Assembly: GCA_003162595.1 (NCBI GenBank)
Contig: PMNJ01000145.1
Location: forward strand, 152 to 16,726
Length of the DNA: 16,575 nucleotides
Source: Bacteroidales bacterium
GTDB lineage: Bacteria; Bacteroidota; Bacteroidia; Bacteroidales; VadinHA17
Direction of reading: 5' to 3'
Below, in pieces: positions 1-8,379 of this stretch; position 1 is the first letter of the stretch, and every line of letters begins with the position of its first letter. Under the pieces are notes generated by a model. It made no database searches, was not told the origin of the DNA, and saw only the letters and a list, made by a program, of their open reading frames with translations. The position numbers were made by a program, and so were the translations under genes.

Positions 1-2053
1 AAGTACCTCTCATCTGGAAGGTGTTTTTCAGCCTGTCACGTAATAGTTTAAGATCTTCTGCCTGAGCTGCTGTAAGATTATTAACAGTCAGCATATAAAC
101 ACCATTGTCACCTTTTACCGGTCCGGCTACCGTTCCCTGCTTTGCAACAGAGGCGGCAGCAATCAATGAAGGCTCTGTACCAGCACCAGGAACAGTGTAT
201 GATCTGAAATTTATCTTTGTAGCCTCCTGTACCGTTAACCCCATTGTCCTGGCAATATCATCAATAGTTTTTCCGGAACCAACATTTTTATTAAATTCTG
301 CCGAAATGAGTTCAGCTTTTTTGTCTTTTAATAGTGCAAACCTGAGATCATTCTCAACGTCTTTTTGAGCTGCAACTCCATCCTCCTGTACCTTTGTACA
401 ATATGCAATTACGTACTTTTCACCAAGATCGAAAACTGCCTGTTGACTGTTATCAAGAATAATCTTCCCTTTTTCAGCCTGGAATAATGCCATAATCAAC
501 GACCGTGGATTATCAAGTCCGGGTAATGTTTTTTGCTGGGGTGCTACAGAATTAGCAACTCTTTTGTTCAACTTTTTTTCTGCAATTGTTTTAATGAACT
601 TTTCATATGTATCGTTCATTCCGGCAAATTGACTTGCCTCACTATAGGATTTCTGATTAGTCAGAGAGCCCGGTGCAATTTTCCTGTCAATGTATCCAAT
701 ATTATATTTACGAGTATCTTTTGATTGTGCAAGAATCTCAATTATATGTATACCAAAGGTTGTTTCGGCTGTTTTTATATCACCTTTTTTACCTGTAAAA
801 CAAGCATTATTAAAAGGTACTACCATTTTGCCCTCGGGAAACCAACCAAGATCCCCACCGATTTTAGCTGAACCCTGATCATCTGAATTTGCCATTGCAA
901 GAGTTGCAAAAGGAGTCCCGGATTTAATTAGTTTTATAAGACTGTCAGCCTGATGTTTTGCAGCATCTAATGTTCTTGTCTTGCCTGTTGATAATAAGAT
1001 ATGCCGAACATGCACAGAATCAGGTCGGTCGCCAACTGCAATCAATCTGGCAATTTTATACGAGCCATTCTCAGTGTAAGGTCCGAAAACGTCCTTTAAG
1101 TCTTCTCTCTTCACCCAGTCCTTAAGATTTTCAGGAACACTTGTCAGAGGAATGTAAAAACCTACATATCTCGAGTCAGCACTCAGATTAATAAATTCTA
1201 CAGGATCGGGTGCTGATATAAACTCATCTTTTGTTTTATTGATCCACTGTTCAGTTTGTTTTATATCATCTTCTGAAGGAACAACATCAAATGTCACATA
1301 TTCAATATCTCTTAAAGCAGTTCTTTTGTAGCTTTCTTTGTGTTTTGCATAGTAAGCCGTTAAATCACTCTGAGAGATTTTAATCGAAGAATCAGATATT
1401 GAAGCATAATTTTTAAGTATGTAACTGAAGTCAACAGTATTGGCAGTAAGATTCTTTTCAAACTCAGCCTGTTTTGAAGTAACGAACAGTCCTTTGGAAA
1501 CCAGATTATTGTATTTTGTATTTGTCCGGTCATTTACAATCTCGTTTTCAAAAAACAACCAATATTTTTTTGCTGTTTCGTCAACCTCAGTTTGTTTCAG
1601 GAAGTTCACAAGAAAAGATTTATTAAATGTTCCGGTCTGCTGATCGGTAAATAATTGCTGAACGATCTGATGGGGATTGTTTCCGAGAACCAATTCATCA
1701 ACCTCTTCAGTACTGACTCCTAATCCAAGTTTCTTATATTGCGGATCAAGGATTTTTTCTCTTACCATCTGCTGCCATGTCTGTTCTCTTAATGATTCAT
1801 TGGTCGCTTCATCAACATTCGATCTTCCTGATAATTTATAGATCTCTAAAAGGTTTTGTAATTTTAATTCATAATCCTGATATGATATATATTCACCGCC
1901 GATCTGCCCGATTTCATAGTATTTTTTCTGTTTTAGCCTCTGGCCCCGTCCTCTTCCGAAGAAATCACTGACAACAAACAGGAAAAGTGAAAAACCAATT
2001 AATCCCGCAACTAATACTCCGGCTTTCTCGCGTAAAAATTGAAGTGCTGACAT
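1..2053 (-). CDS. PpiD/SurA-like peptidylprolyl isomerase (3' end outside window)
   Basis: This is a membrane-anchored parvulin-type prolyl cis-trans isomerase/chaperone that helps outer-membrane and periplasmic proteins fold. The frame starts at ATG 2053 and stays open for 684 codons to the window edge, so the C-terminus is missing. Residues about 11-30 form a single hydrophobic anchor (AGVLVAGLIGFSLFLFVVSD) close to the N-terminus, as in PpiD. A long SurA_N-like helical region follows. The parvulin domain begins near residue 347 with VHVRHILLS and contains GGDLGWF and FGIHIIEI, all typical of rotamase domains. PpiD proteins of this phylum are usually about 700 residues, so little is lost. 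The gene is divergent from glnN, with a good TAnnTTTG element upstream. The family call is firm; client proteins cannot be inferred. Confidence 0.9.
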   Translation of the reverse strand, partial: MSALQFLREKAGVLVAGLIGFSLFLFVVSDFFGRGRGQRLKQKKYYEIGQIGGEYISYQDYELKLQNLLEIYKLSGRSNVDEATNESLREQTWQQMVREKILDPQYKKLGLGVSTEEVDELVLGNNPHQIVQQLFTDQQTGTFNKSFLVNFLKQTEVDETAKKYWLFFENEIVNDRTNTKYNNLVSKGLFVTSKQAEFEKNLTANTVDFSYILKNYASISDSSIKISQSDLTAYYAKHKESYKRTALRDIEYVTFDVVPSEDDIKQTEQWINKTKDEFISAPDPVEFINLSADSRYVGFYIPLTSVPENLKDWVKREDLKDVFGPYTENGSYKIARLIAVGDRPDSVHVRHILLSTGKTRTLDAAKHQADSLIKLIKSGTPFATLAMANSDDQGSAKIGGDLGWFPEGKMVVPFNNACFTGKKGDIKTAETTFGIHIIEILAQSKDTRKYNIGYIDRKIAPGSLTNQKSYSEASQFAGMNDTYEKFIKTIAEKKLNKRVANSVAPQQKTLPGLDNPRSLIMALFQAEKGKIILDNSQQAVFDLGEKYVIAYCTKVQEDGVAAQKDVENDLRFALLKDKKAELISAEFNKNVGSGKTIDDIARTMGLTVQEATKINFRSYTVPGAGTEPSLIAAASVAKQGTVAGPVKGDNGVYMLTVNNLTAAQAEDLKLLRDRLKNTFQMRGT

Positions 2054-2105
2054 CTAATATTTTCTTTAATAGTTAATAGAAATTTTCCTTTTTTAATACA
2101 GGCGA

Positions 2106-2113
2106 CAAATATA
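2106..2113 (-). promoter_or_regulatory. Bacteroidota -7 promoter element for the prolyl isomerase gene
   Basis: Read on the minus strand the bases are TATATTTG, an exact match to the Bacteroidota -7 consensus TAnnTTTG. It lies about 53 bp upstream of the ATG at 2053, giving a plausible leader of about 45 nt. No clear TTTG -33 box is seen at the usual spacing, so this is a motif-based prediction only. Confidence 0.45.
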
Positions 2114-2355
2114 ACAAATTTTCATTAAAACTCTGACCTGCCATTAAATTGTTATTGGTTCCGTTATTGATAGTATCAGATGAAAAGCGAAGAAATGAAT
2201 TTATAATGGAATATTATTACTTTAAAAAACAGTCATTCCGGCTGAAAACATATAAAAAACAGGAATTAGCATAAAAAAATGGGGGTATGTTGAAAAAAAA
2301 GTGCAAAAAAACTTCAAAAACAAAGAATATTCAGGGTGTTTATTAAAAATAGTTT

Positions 2356-2363
2356 TATTTTTG
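2356..2363 (+). promoter_or_regulatory. Bacteroidota -7 promoter element for glnN
   Basis: TATTTTTG matches TAnnTTTG exactly and ends 17 bp before the proposed glnN ATG at 2381. That implies a very short, A/T-rich leader of about 10 nt. A -33 TTTG is not clear. If this is the real promoter, an upstream in-frame GTG at 2336 cannot be the start codon. Confidence 0.45.
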
Positions 2364-2380
2364 TAAAAAATATTATAAAA

Positions 2381-4570
2381 ATGGCAGAACTTAGATTTAG
2401 TGCTTTAAGAGAAGTATTCAACAGGGAACCTGTTGAAGTTACTACCCCATCAAAAATCGTATCCGAATATTACGGAGAAAATGTTTTTGATCTTCCTAAA
2501 ATGGAACGCTACCTTTCCAAAGAGGCTTACAAGGTAGTGAAACGTGCAATTAATGAAGGGAAATCATTAACCCGACAGGAAGCTGATCTGGTAGCTACAG
2601 GGCTAAAAGCTTGGGCTACCGGGAGAGGCGCTACACACTATACTCACTGGTTTCACCCTCTTACCGATGGAACTGCTGAAAAACATGACGGGTTCATTGA
2701 GATTGTTGAAAACGGACAAGTAGTTGAGAAATTCTCAGGTGAAGTCCTGGTACAATCTGAACCAGATGCTTCCAGTTTCCCGAGTGGTGGTCTCCGTAAT
2801 ACATTTGAGGCAAGAGGATATACTGCATGGGATGTTTCGTCACCTGTGTTTATTGTCGGAACCACACTGTGTATACCTACAATATTCGTATCATGGACAG
2901 GCGAAGCTCTTGATTATAAAGCCCCTCTTCTGAAGGCTCTGTCAGAACTTGACAGAGCTGCAGTTGACGTCTGCCAGTATTTTGATAAAGATGTTACCAA
3001 AGTAATCGCAACTCTAGGATGTGAACAGGAATATTTTTTGATTGATGATGCTTTATATTATGCAAGACCTGACATAGTTCTGGCCGAAAGAACACTTATG
3101 GGCCACCAGTCATCAAAAGATCAACAGTTATCTGACCACTATTTTGGGTCTATTACAGAAAGAGTAATGGCTTTTATTGAAGATTTCGAATGTGAGGCCT
3201 ATAAACTCGGAATTCCGGTTAAAACACGTCATAATGAAGTGGCTCCAAATCAGTTCGAAAGTGCCCCCATTTTTGAGGAAGTAAACCTGGCAGTCGACCA
3301 CAATCTTCTGCTGATGGATATTATGAGAAGGGTTGCGCGTAAACATAAATTCAGAGTTTTATTTCATGAAAAACCGTTTGCGGGGATCAACGGTTCAGGC
3401 AAGCATAATAACTGGTCAATGGCTACAAATACCGGGGTCAACCTTCTATCTCCCGGAAAAAATCCAAAAACCAACTTACAATTTCTTACCTTCCTGGTAA
3501 ATGTTATCAAAGCCGTGAATGACAGCAATGATGTTTTAAGAGCATCAGTAATGAATGAATCAAACTCCTACAGACTTGGAGGTCATGAAGCTCCCCCGGC
3601 AATAATATCAGTTTTCCTGGGTACTTACCTGATAAATATGCTTGAGAATATTTCACGGAAAGTAACTGATAAGAAGATGACTCCTGCTCAAAAAACCGAA
3701 CTTAAACTTGGAATCGGTAAAATACCTGAAATTCTACTCGATAATACCGACAGAAACAGAACATCTCCGTTCGCTTTTACAGGCAATAAGTTCGAGTTCA
3801 GAGCTGTAGGTTCCTCAGCTAATTGTAGCCCCGCAATGATTGTCCTTAATGCTGCAGTTGCGTATCAGTTGACTCAGTTTAAGAAAGATGTGGATGTCAT
3901 CATTAAAAAGGGTGTAAACAAGGATGAGGCTATTTTCCAAGTCTTGAAAAAGTATATTCTCGAATCAGAGAGAGTATTATTTGAAGGTGATAATTATAGT
4001 AAGGAATGGCATAAGGAAGCTAAGAAAAGAGGTCTGTGTAATCTGACCAGCGTACCTGAGTCAATAAGCCTGTATCTGACCAAACAATCCAGAGCGGTTC
4101 TCGTCGGGTCAGGAGTTTTTACGGATAAAGAACTTGAAAGTCGTGTGGAAGTCGAGTATGAGAAGTTCACTAAAAAGGTTCAGATAGAATCTAGAGTGCT
4201 TGGCGATTTGGCATTGAATCACATCATCCCTATTGCAATAAATTACATGACCTCTCTCATTGAAAACGTGAAAGGACTCAGAGAAATCTTTAATGACACT
4301 GAGTATGAAAGGCTTGCAAAAGCGCGTAAAGAGGTGATAGTCACTATTTCTGACCATATATCAATGATCAAAAAGCTTGTTGACGAAATGGTCGATGAAC
4401 GTAGAAAAGCTAATGTTATTGAGGACAATTACAAGAAGGCAATTGCTTATGAAAGCAAAGTCAAACCGTACCTCGATGAAATCAGGTCCCATATAGATAA
4501 GCTTGAGCTCGTTGTTGATAATGAAATGTGGCCACTTCCTAAATACAGAGAATTACTTTTCACAAGATAA
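2381..4570 (+). CDS. glnN: Glutamine synthetase type III
   Basis: GlnN makes glutamine from glutamate and ammonia with ATP in the cytoplasm. The N-terminus MAELRFSALREVFNREP matches GSIII starts, and ATG 2381 gives 729 residues, the usual GSIII length. The frame is open further upstream to a GTG at 2336, but that would add 15 atypical residues and sit before the predicted promoter. GSIII-type motifs visible include THYTHWFHPLTDGTAEKHDG (about 86-104), EQEYFLID, KTRHNEVAPNQFE (conserved catalytic glutamate region) and NGSGKHNNWSM (ATP/glutamate-binding region). The C-terminal part is the helical extension typical of GSIII. The gene is monocistronic, with its own terminator at 4601. It is a housekeeping nitrogen-assimilation gene, not obviously part of the neighbouring glycan cluster. 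Confidence 0.97.
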   Translation: MAELRFSALREVFNREPVEVTTPSKIVSEYYGENVFDLPKMERYLSKEAYKVVKRAINEGKSLTRQEADLVATGLKAWATGRGATHYTHWFHPLTDGTAEKHDGFIEIVENGQVVEKFSGEVLVQSEPDASSFPSGGLRNTFEARGYTAWDVSSPVFIVGTTLCIPTIFVSWTGEALDYKAPLLKALSELDRAAVDVCQYFDKDVTKVIATLGCEQEYFLIDDALYYARPDIVLAERTLMGHQSSKDQQLSDHYFGSITERVMAFIEDFECEAYKLGIPVKTRHNEVAPNQFESAPIFEEVNLAVDHNLLLMDIMRRVARKHKFRVLFHEKPFAGINGSGKHNNWSMATNTGVNLLSPGKNPKTNLQFLTFLVNVIKAVNDSNDVLRASVMNESNSYRLGGHEAPPAIISVFLGTYLINMLENISRKVTDKKMTPAQKTELKLGIGKIPEILLDNTDRNRTSPFAFTGNKFEFRAVGSSANCSPAMIVLNAAVAYQLTQFKKDVDVIIKKGVNKDEAIFQVLKKYILESERVLFEGDNYSKEWHKEAKKRGLCNLTSVPESISLYLTKQSRAVLVGSGVFTDKELESRVEVEYEKFTKKVQIESRVLGDLALNHIIPIAINYMTSLIENVKGLREIFNDTEYERLAKARKEVIVTISDHISMIKKLVDEMVDERRKANVIEDNYKKAIAYESKVKPYLDEIRSHIDKLELVVDNEMWPLPKYRELLFTR

Positions 4571-4600
4571 GGGTTGGTTAGTTTTTTTTTCATGTTTGGT

Positions 4601-4638
4601 AAAAGGATTCCTGAATAAGGAGTCCTTTTTATTTTTTA
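4601..4638 (+). terminator. Intrinsic terminator of glnN
   Basis: The arms AAAAGGATTCCT (4601-4612) and AGGAGTCCTTTT (4618-4629) pair over 12 bp with one G-U, around the 5-nt loop GAATA. A T-rich tail follows (4626-4638). It begins 30 bp after the glnN stop codon, a classic rho-independent terminator arrangement. Confidence 0.9.
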
Positions 4639-4753
4639 GCCTCAACCCCTGACACTGCCTTCTAATTCTTAGGTAGTCTCCCCCTTGGGTTCACCCTCTC
4701 TACTTAATTCTTAACCCTTCCCTGTCCCTTCCCTGCAGTCTGGCTCCTTCGCT

Positions 4754-4778
4754 AAAATTGCCTACCAGGCAATTTTTT
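4754..4778. terminator. Symmetric hairpin, possible bidirectional terminator
   Basis: AAAATTGCCT (4754-4763) and AGGCAATTTT (4767-4776) form a perfect 10-bp stem with a 3-nt loop. Because the stem begins with A4 and ends with T4 plus two more T, it could act as a weak terminator on either strand. It lies between convergent genes. It may instead be part of a dispersed repeat. Confidence 0.4.
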
Positions 4779-4839
4779 AACGCTCGGCCCTCTTAAACAA
4801 TAAGGGAAGGGCAAAAATACTATTATTCAACTAGTTACT

Positions 4840-4867
4840 CCCCTTCCCTTAGCCTTAAGGGAAGGGG
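4840..4867. repeat. Perfect 12-bp inverted repeat
   Basis: CCCCTTCCCTTA (4840-4851) pairs exactly with TAAGGGAAGGGG (4856-4867) around the loop GCCT. It is followed by TTGGGGGATGGG. Read on the minus strand, the sequence CCCATCCCCCAACCCC followed by the hairpin resembles the arm CCTCATCCCCCGATCCC at 5901-5920, so both look like members of one intergenic repeat family. There is no T-run after the stem on the minus strand. Confidence 0.65.
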
Positions 4868-4925
4868 TTGGGGGATGGGTTCACTACTCTAAGGGAAGAC
4901 ACGGAGAGACACAGAGATATGTTTA

Positions 4926-5723
4926 TTAAAAATCCGAATAAGAAGTTGGATAAAGAAGATATGGATTGGCTTTTGATACTGTGTTTTTATATTCTTCCAT
5001 CCCTGATAACTTCTTCCATGCATCTGAATCCCTGAAAGCTTTCCAATGATCATCGTGCGATTTCATATCAGCATATGTTGTCATATACATGAGCCTGGGC
5101 TTAAGACTGCCCAATAATACCTGTCCATAAAATACGGCATTGGATCCGACAGTTTCGAAGATACCGGTCTCTCCTCCTTCATTGAACATCTGAATTTTCT
5201 TAGCTGCTTTAGCTTCAGTTGCACTTTCATAACTTCTTAATTCATAGATCCTTTCCGAAGGGGCAGTAGTGTACTTTGGAATTCTGAATTCAGGCATTTT
5301 AGAGAAAGCTTTCAGCAGTATACTTTCATATCTTACGAATGGCGGATTATCATATGGGGCATCAAGAAACTCCTTTCCTTTTTGGGTAAGAACCTGATCC
5401 TTTTCAAGTTTATCTGCCAGTTGCATAAACTGACCGATAGTCTTGTAAGGGATAAACACATAGACTAATTTCCCGAAAGCTGTATCGGCTTCAACAGGTT
5501 TAAACACTCCTACCACTGGAATTCCAGCACGATGAAGCGCCGGCAGATATGCCTCTTTCAGATAAGCATCTACTCTACCCTCCTGTCCTTTATCTGAAAT
5601 CCGGTAAATCTTTATTTCATAGTACTGTTGTTTTGCCGGTTTTGCTCCAAAGGCATTTATTGCGATAGTCATGAATAACATTAATACCGGAAGTATCCGG
5701 GAAAAGAAATCTGATTTTTTCAT
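4926..5723 (-). CDS. Secreted NIPSNAP family protein
   Basis: This is a 265-residue exported protein with two ferredoxin-like alpha/beta-barrel (NIPSNAP/Dabb-type) repeats. Residues 1-26 form a signal peptide (hydrophobic LPVLMLFMTIAI, then AFG-A as probable cleavage site). The first repeat starts at about 33 (QYYEIKIYRI) and the second at about 157 (ERIYELRSYES), with the typical MTTYADMKSHDDHWKAF near the end. Bacterial NIPSNAP proteins have no settled activity, and no catalytic residue can be named. It is last in the minus-strand series but is separated from DUF6807 by 214 bp carrying a repeat, so co-transcription is uncertain. The family is clear, the function is not known. Confidence 0.85.
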   Translation of the reverse strand: MKKSDFFSRILPVLMLFMTIAINAFGAKPAKQQYYEIKIYRISDKGQEGRVDAYLKEAYLPALHRAGIPVVGVFKPVEADTAFGKLVYVFIPYKTIGQFMQLADKLEKDQVLTQKGKEFLDAPYDNPPFVRYESILLKAFSKMPEFRIPKYTTAPSERIYELRSYESATEAKAAKKIQMFNEGGETGIFETVGSNAVFYGQVLLGSLKPRLMYMTTYADMKSHDDHWKAFRDSDAWKKLSGMEEYKNTVSKANPYLLYPTSYSDF

Positions 5724-5797
5724 TTTTTAAATATTGATTATTAATTTATTGAAATAGTCATTCCAGATATTTTCTTCTATTGTTTTCGTTCCACTAC

Positions 5798-5927
5798 CTT
5801 TTTACCCCAGCCTAAACCTTTTGTTTCTTTTTACCTCATCCTAAATCCCTTTCCAAGGGAGAGGGACTTTAATCTGATCTTTTTCAAACTCCCCTTCTCT
5901 CTTGGGATCGGGGGATGAGGCCTAAAA
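5798..5927. repeat. Intergenic inverted-repeat element
   Basis: The outer arms are TTTTAC-CTCATCC (about 5829-5841) and GGATGAGG-CCTAAAA (5913-5927). CCTCATCC at 5834-5841 pairs perfectly with 5913-5920. Inner segments CCAAGGGAGAGGGA and CTCCCCTTCTCTCTTGG pair imperfectly, leaving a loop near 5870-5885. A second copy of the left arm, CTTTTTACCCCAGCCTAAACC, lies at 5798-5818, 29 bp before the matching CTTTTTACCTCATCCTAAATCC. The element starts about 10 bp beyond the stop codon of the DUF6807 gene, so it may also end or stabilise that transcript. No ORF for a transposase is present. Confidence 0.65.
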
Positions 5928-5937
5928 TGTTTTGGGG

Positions 5938-7020
5938 TTAATATGCCTTCGAAAACTCCCTGAAGATTTTATCTGCTTTCTCCGGTGTCAGTTCTGAACC
6001 CGATTGAACATAAAATCTGTGATACAAAGTCACCGAATGACCTTTTTCAATCTTGTAACTGCTCTTCTGCTTTTTTGGATTATAAGAATTTTGTCCAAAG
6101 TTATTCAATGAAAAAAGGCCATATCCCCTTGCATGAGCATAAGCGGGATAACCCGGGTTCTTAGGATTATCAAAAATAGCCATGGAAATCTTAACGCTAT
6201 CCTTAACTCCACTCAGGATCACCCATTCATTTCTGGTTCCCCATACCGAGTCTCCCCTTAATCCGTTACTTGAATGATACATTCCTGTAACCCCATTATT
6301 ATCTGTGGCTTTGACTGTTGTAGGATTGCCTTTATCATCCGTAAATATCAGAGATTCATTTGAAGGCATTTCAAAAGCCCTGTCAACCCTGATCGCAAAC
6401 AAACCTTCTTTACAGTCGGCGATTGTAACCGGACCATTTATTGCAGATAAGGTTGAGATGTGATCAATCGTCCTGGAATTCTCGTTACCCGAAAAGATAT
6501 ATCGTACGTTCTCAGTTAACAATGTATTACCTTTATTATCTTCCCAGTTCGTTACAACCTGAAGGATTCCTTTCTTCCCACTTAGCGATTTGACAATTTT
6601 CTGGAGAACAATATGTCCATAAGCATCTTTTTGGTCGGCAGGTATTGCTGAAGAGTTATTCCAGAAGTCAATACCATTCACATTGCCATGGTTAAACCAT
6701 ATACCAATATGGTGTGGGTGATCTACCCGTTCTCCTTTTCTTGATTCAATCGGATAACCCCTGGTAATCACTGAGCCGTCAGGAGCATTGACAGGAAACA
6801 GAAATGGCTTTTCAATGTTTTCGGGGTATTGATAAGATGTAAAAAAGCTGCCGTTAATAAAAACATCAACTTTATGTTTGTCATCAACTCTGACAAGCTT
6901 TACTCCTTTATCGTTGGAAAACTGAGCGTTAATGATCATTCCTGAAAACAAAAAAACAAGAATACAGAATCCTCCTGATATCAGGATCATACTTGCGGAC
7001 AATTTTTTTATTATTCCCAT
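5938..7020 (-). CDS. DUF6807 ('PmoA family') secreted protein
   Basis: This 360-residue exported protein belongs to DUF6807, often labelled 'methane oxygenase PmoA' in databases. That label is misleading, as nothing here resembles a methane monooxygenase. ATG 7020 is preferred. The frame also opens at a TTG at 7032, which would leave only 3 bp to the upstream stop. Residues 6-32 are hydrophobic and serve as signal peptide or anchor, with NAQ as a possible cleavage region. The hallmark is a histidine-rich block at about 101-120, HPHHIGIWFNHGNVNGIDFW, followed by beta-rich sequence and a C-terminal YHRFYVQSG. The histidines suggest metal binding or sugar catalysis, but this is inference. It follows the Gfo/Idh/MocA gene by 15 bp and is surely co-transcribed with it, so it probably acts on the same substrate. 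Confidence 0.82.
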   Translation of the reverse strand: MGIIKKLSASMILISGGFCILVFLFSGMIINAQFSNDKGVKLVRVDDKHKVDVFINGSFFTSYQYPENIEKPFLFPVNAPDGSVITRGYPIESRKGERVDHPHHIGIWFNHGNVNGIDFWNNSSAIPADQKDAYGHIVLQKIVKSLSGKKGILQVVTNWEDNKGNTLLTENVRYIFSGNENSRTIDHISTLSAINGPVTIADCKEGLFAIRVDRAFEMPSNESLIFTDDKGNPTTVKATDNNGVTGMYHSSNGLRGDSVWGTRNEWVILSGVKDSVKISMAIFDNPKNPGYPAYAHARGYGLFSLNNFGQNSYNPKKQKSSYKIEKGHSVTLYHRFYVQSGSELTPEKADKIFREFSKAY

Positions 7021-7035
7021 AATAAATAACAAATT

Positions 7036-8358
7036 TTAATATTGGAACACTTTCCCTCCTGCAAGAACTTCCTGTCTTGCCTCATCAAATGTAGCTTTCT
7101 CGCCAGTTCTGAGCGCCGCCGTACACATAATTGTAGCTATTGAGTGATTATAACCTGCCTTAATATCTGCATTTGGCTTCTTGCGATCACGAATACATTC
7201 CATCCAGTTCCTCATATGAGCGTTTGTCATAAGATCGGAACCTGTATTAGCAGATGTTTCTATCTTAAATCCAGGTAAGTCCATGGGTTCAAGAAGATTT
7301 GGTTGCATATTCATGTCCCTGGCATCAGCAGCGCTCAGTCCACCTTCAGAATTAATCTTGTTGGTATCAAGATTGAGTGATCCGCCATTGGAGAAGTAAA
7401 TCTCTTTGGTTCCGCCTGCTGAGTTGGTGAACCGTGATGTATAAACAACCTGGAATCCTGAGTCGGCATCTCCATAGTCCATCACTGCAGTCATAGTGTC
7501 ATAGTTGGTACGTCCGTCCTTCCATAAATAAATACCTCCGTTTGCTGCAACGCTTTTTGGATGACTTAATCCGGTGAACCAATGAACGGTGTCTATCTGG
7601 TGTGCCATCCATTGCCCCGGTATTCCGGACGAATATGGCCAGAATAGCCTGAATTCAAGATATTTTCTTGGATCCCATTCCGCAGGTTCGCGATTCATCT
7701 GAAAACGTTTCCAGTCAGTATCAGCCTCCTTAATAACCGATGTAAGTTGTGGCCTTCTCCATCTGCCCGGCTGGTTGACATTCCACGACATCTCAACCAT
7801 AACAATTTTCCCAAATTTCCCTGATCTGATATAGTCATTAGCTGCAATATAATTAGGAGTGCTCCTGCGTTGTGAGCCAATCTGGACGATCTTTTTAGAA
7901 TCCTGAACGGCTTTTAAAGCCTCCCTGGCGTCAGACATAGTCTCAGCGAAAGGCTTTTCACAATATGCATCCTGACCTGCCCGAACAGCCTCAGCAAGCA
8001 CCAATGCATGCTGAAAATCCGCAGTGCTTATAATAACTGCATCTGTATCTTTTCCACTGTATAGTTCATCGTTATTACGGGCCTTCCTGATCGTTACACC
8101 TTTCTCTTTGAAAAAAGCATCTGCCTCATCCCGACGTCTGTTCCACAAATCAGATACCGCAACTATTTCAAAGTTTAGTTCTTTTGCCAGACTCAGGAAT
8201 GCAGGTGCCAGTGATGTTCTGAACCGGTCAGAAAAACCGACTATCCCAACACGTACCCTGTCATTAGCACCAAGGATACGCGAATAACTCTTTGCACCCA
8301 GAGTCACTACTGCAGCGCCCAATGCGGATTTTTGAATAAATTCTCTGCGGGTTGTCAT
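7036..8358 (-). CDS. Tat-exported Gfo/Idh/MocA family oxidoreductase
   Basis: This is an NAD(P)-dependent sugar or cyclitol dehydrogenase-like protein of 440 residues, starting at ATG 8358. The N-terminus MTTRREFIQKSALGAAVV carries a twin-arginine-type R-R-x-F motif and a hydrophobic segment, so it is likely exported with its cofactor bound. The Rossmann segment RVGIVGFSDR begins at about 36 and is a variant of the usual GxGxxG. CEKPF (133-137) supplies the conserved E-K-P lysine, and HQIDTVHWF (253-261) supplies the conserved D/H catalytic positions. Secreted members of this family are linked to oxidation of glycosides to keto-sugars; the actual substrate here is unknown. It leads the minus-strand operon, with DUF6807 15 bp downstream, and is divergent from the GH105 gene. 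Confidence 0.92.
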   Translation of the reverse strand: MTTRREFIQKSALGAAVVTLGAKSYSRILGANDRVRVGIVGFSDRFRTSLAPAFLSLAKELNFEIVAVSDLWNRRRDEADAFFKEKGVTIRKARNNDELYSGKDTDAVIISTADFQHALVLAEAVRAGQDAYCEKPFAETMSDAREALKAVQDSKKIVQIGSQRRSTPNYIAANDYIRSGKFGKIVMVEMSWNVNQPGRWRRPQLTSVIKEADTDWKRFQMNREPAEWDPRKYLEFRLFWPYSSGIPGQWMAHQIDTVHWFTGLSHPKSVAANGGIYLWKDGRTNYDTMTAVMDYGDADSGFQVVYTSRFTNSAGGTKEIYFSNGGSLNLDTNKINSEGGLSAADARDMNMQPNLLEPMDLPGFKIETSANTGSDLMTNAHMRNWMECIRDRKKPNADIKAGYNHSIATIMCTAALRTGEKATFDEARQEVLAGGKVFQY

Positions 8359-8379
8359 AATATAATATTTAAAGTAACT

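Larger units (their letters stand above)
2054..2380. other. Divergent intergenic region between prolyl isomerase and glnN
   Basis: This AT-rich 327-bp gap separates two divergently transcribed genes. It holds one -7-like element for each side (2106-2113 minus, 2356-2363 plus). The central part, about 2140-2330, contains poly-A tracts and no convincing ORF, hairpin terminator or RNA gene. No nitrogen-regulator site can be recognised with confidence. Confidence 0.6.
4640..4925. repeat. Gene-free convergent intergenic region with nested inverted repeats
   Basis: No coding frame is evident between the glnN terminator and the end of the NIPSNAP gene. The left part (4640-4740) is strongly C/T-rich on the plus strand. 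It is followed by a hairpin at 4754-4776, an imperfect GCCCT/AGGGC-type repeat at about 4788-4812, and a perfect 12-bp hairpin at 4840-4867. An AAGACACGGAGAGACACAGAG stretch follows near 4896-4916. The composition resembles dispersed intergenic repeat units, and part of it is related to the element at 5827-5927. The text GGGTTCAC occurs twice, near 4687 and 4878. Confidence 0.6.

Noticed and set aside
105..1971. Plus-strand ORFs of 62-87 residues inside the prolyl isomerase gene
   Set aside because: They are antisense to a long, well-conserved coding frame and show no recognisable domains.
2336..2380. GTG at 2336 as the glnN start
   Set aside because: It would add 15 residues not found in GSIII and would lie upstream of the likely -7 element at 2356-2363; MAELRFSALREVFN matches family starts.
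4840..4867. Hairpin as an intrinsic terminator for the NIPSNAP transcript
   Set aside because: The stem is strong but no U-run follows on the minus strand; it fits a repeat better.
5938..7020. Methane monooxygenase subunit PmoA
   Set aside because: The name is a database label for DUF6807; the sequence lacks the multi-helix membrane pattern of particulate methane monooxygenase.
7021..7032. TTG at 7032 as the DUF6807 start
   Set aside because: It sits 3 bp from the upstream stop; ATG 7020 is followed directly by a signal-like segment and is a stronger start.
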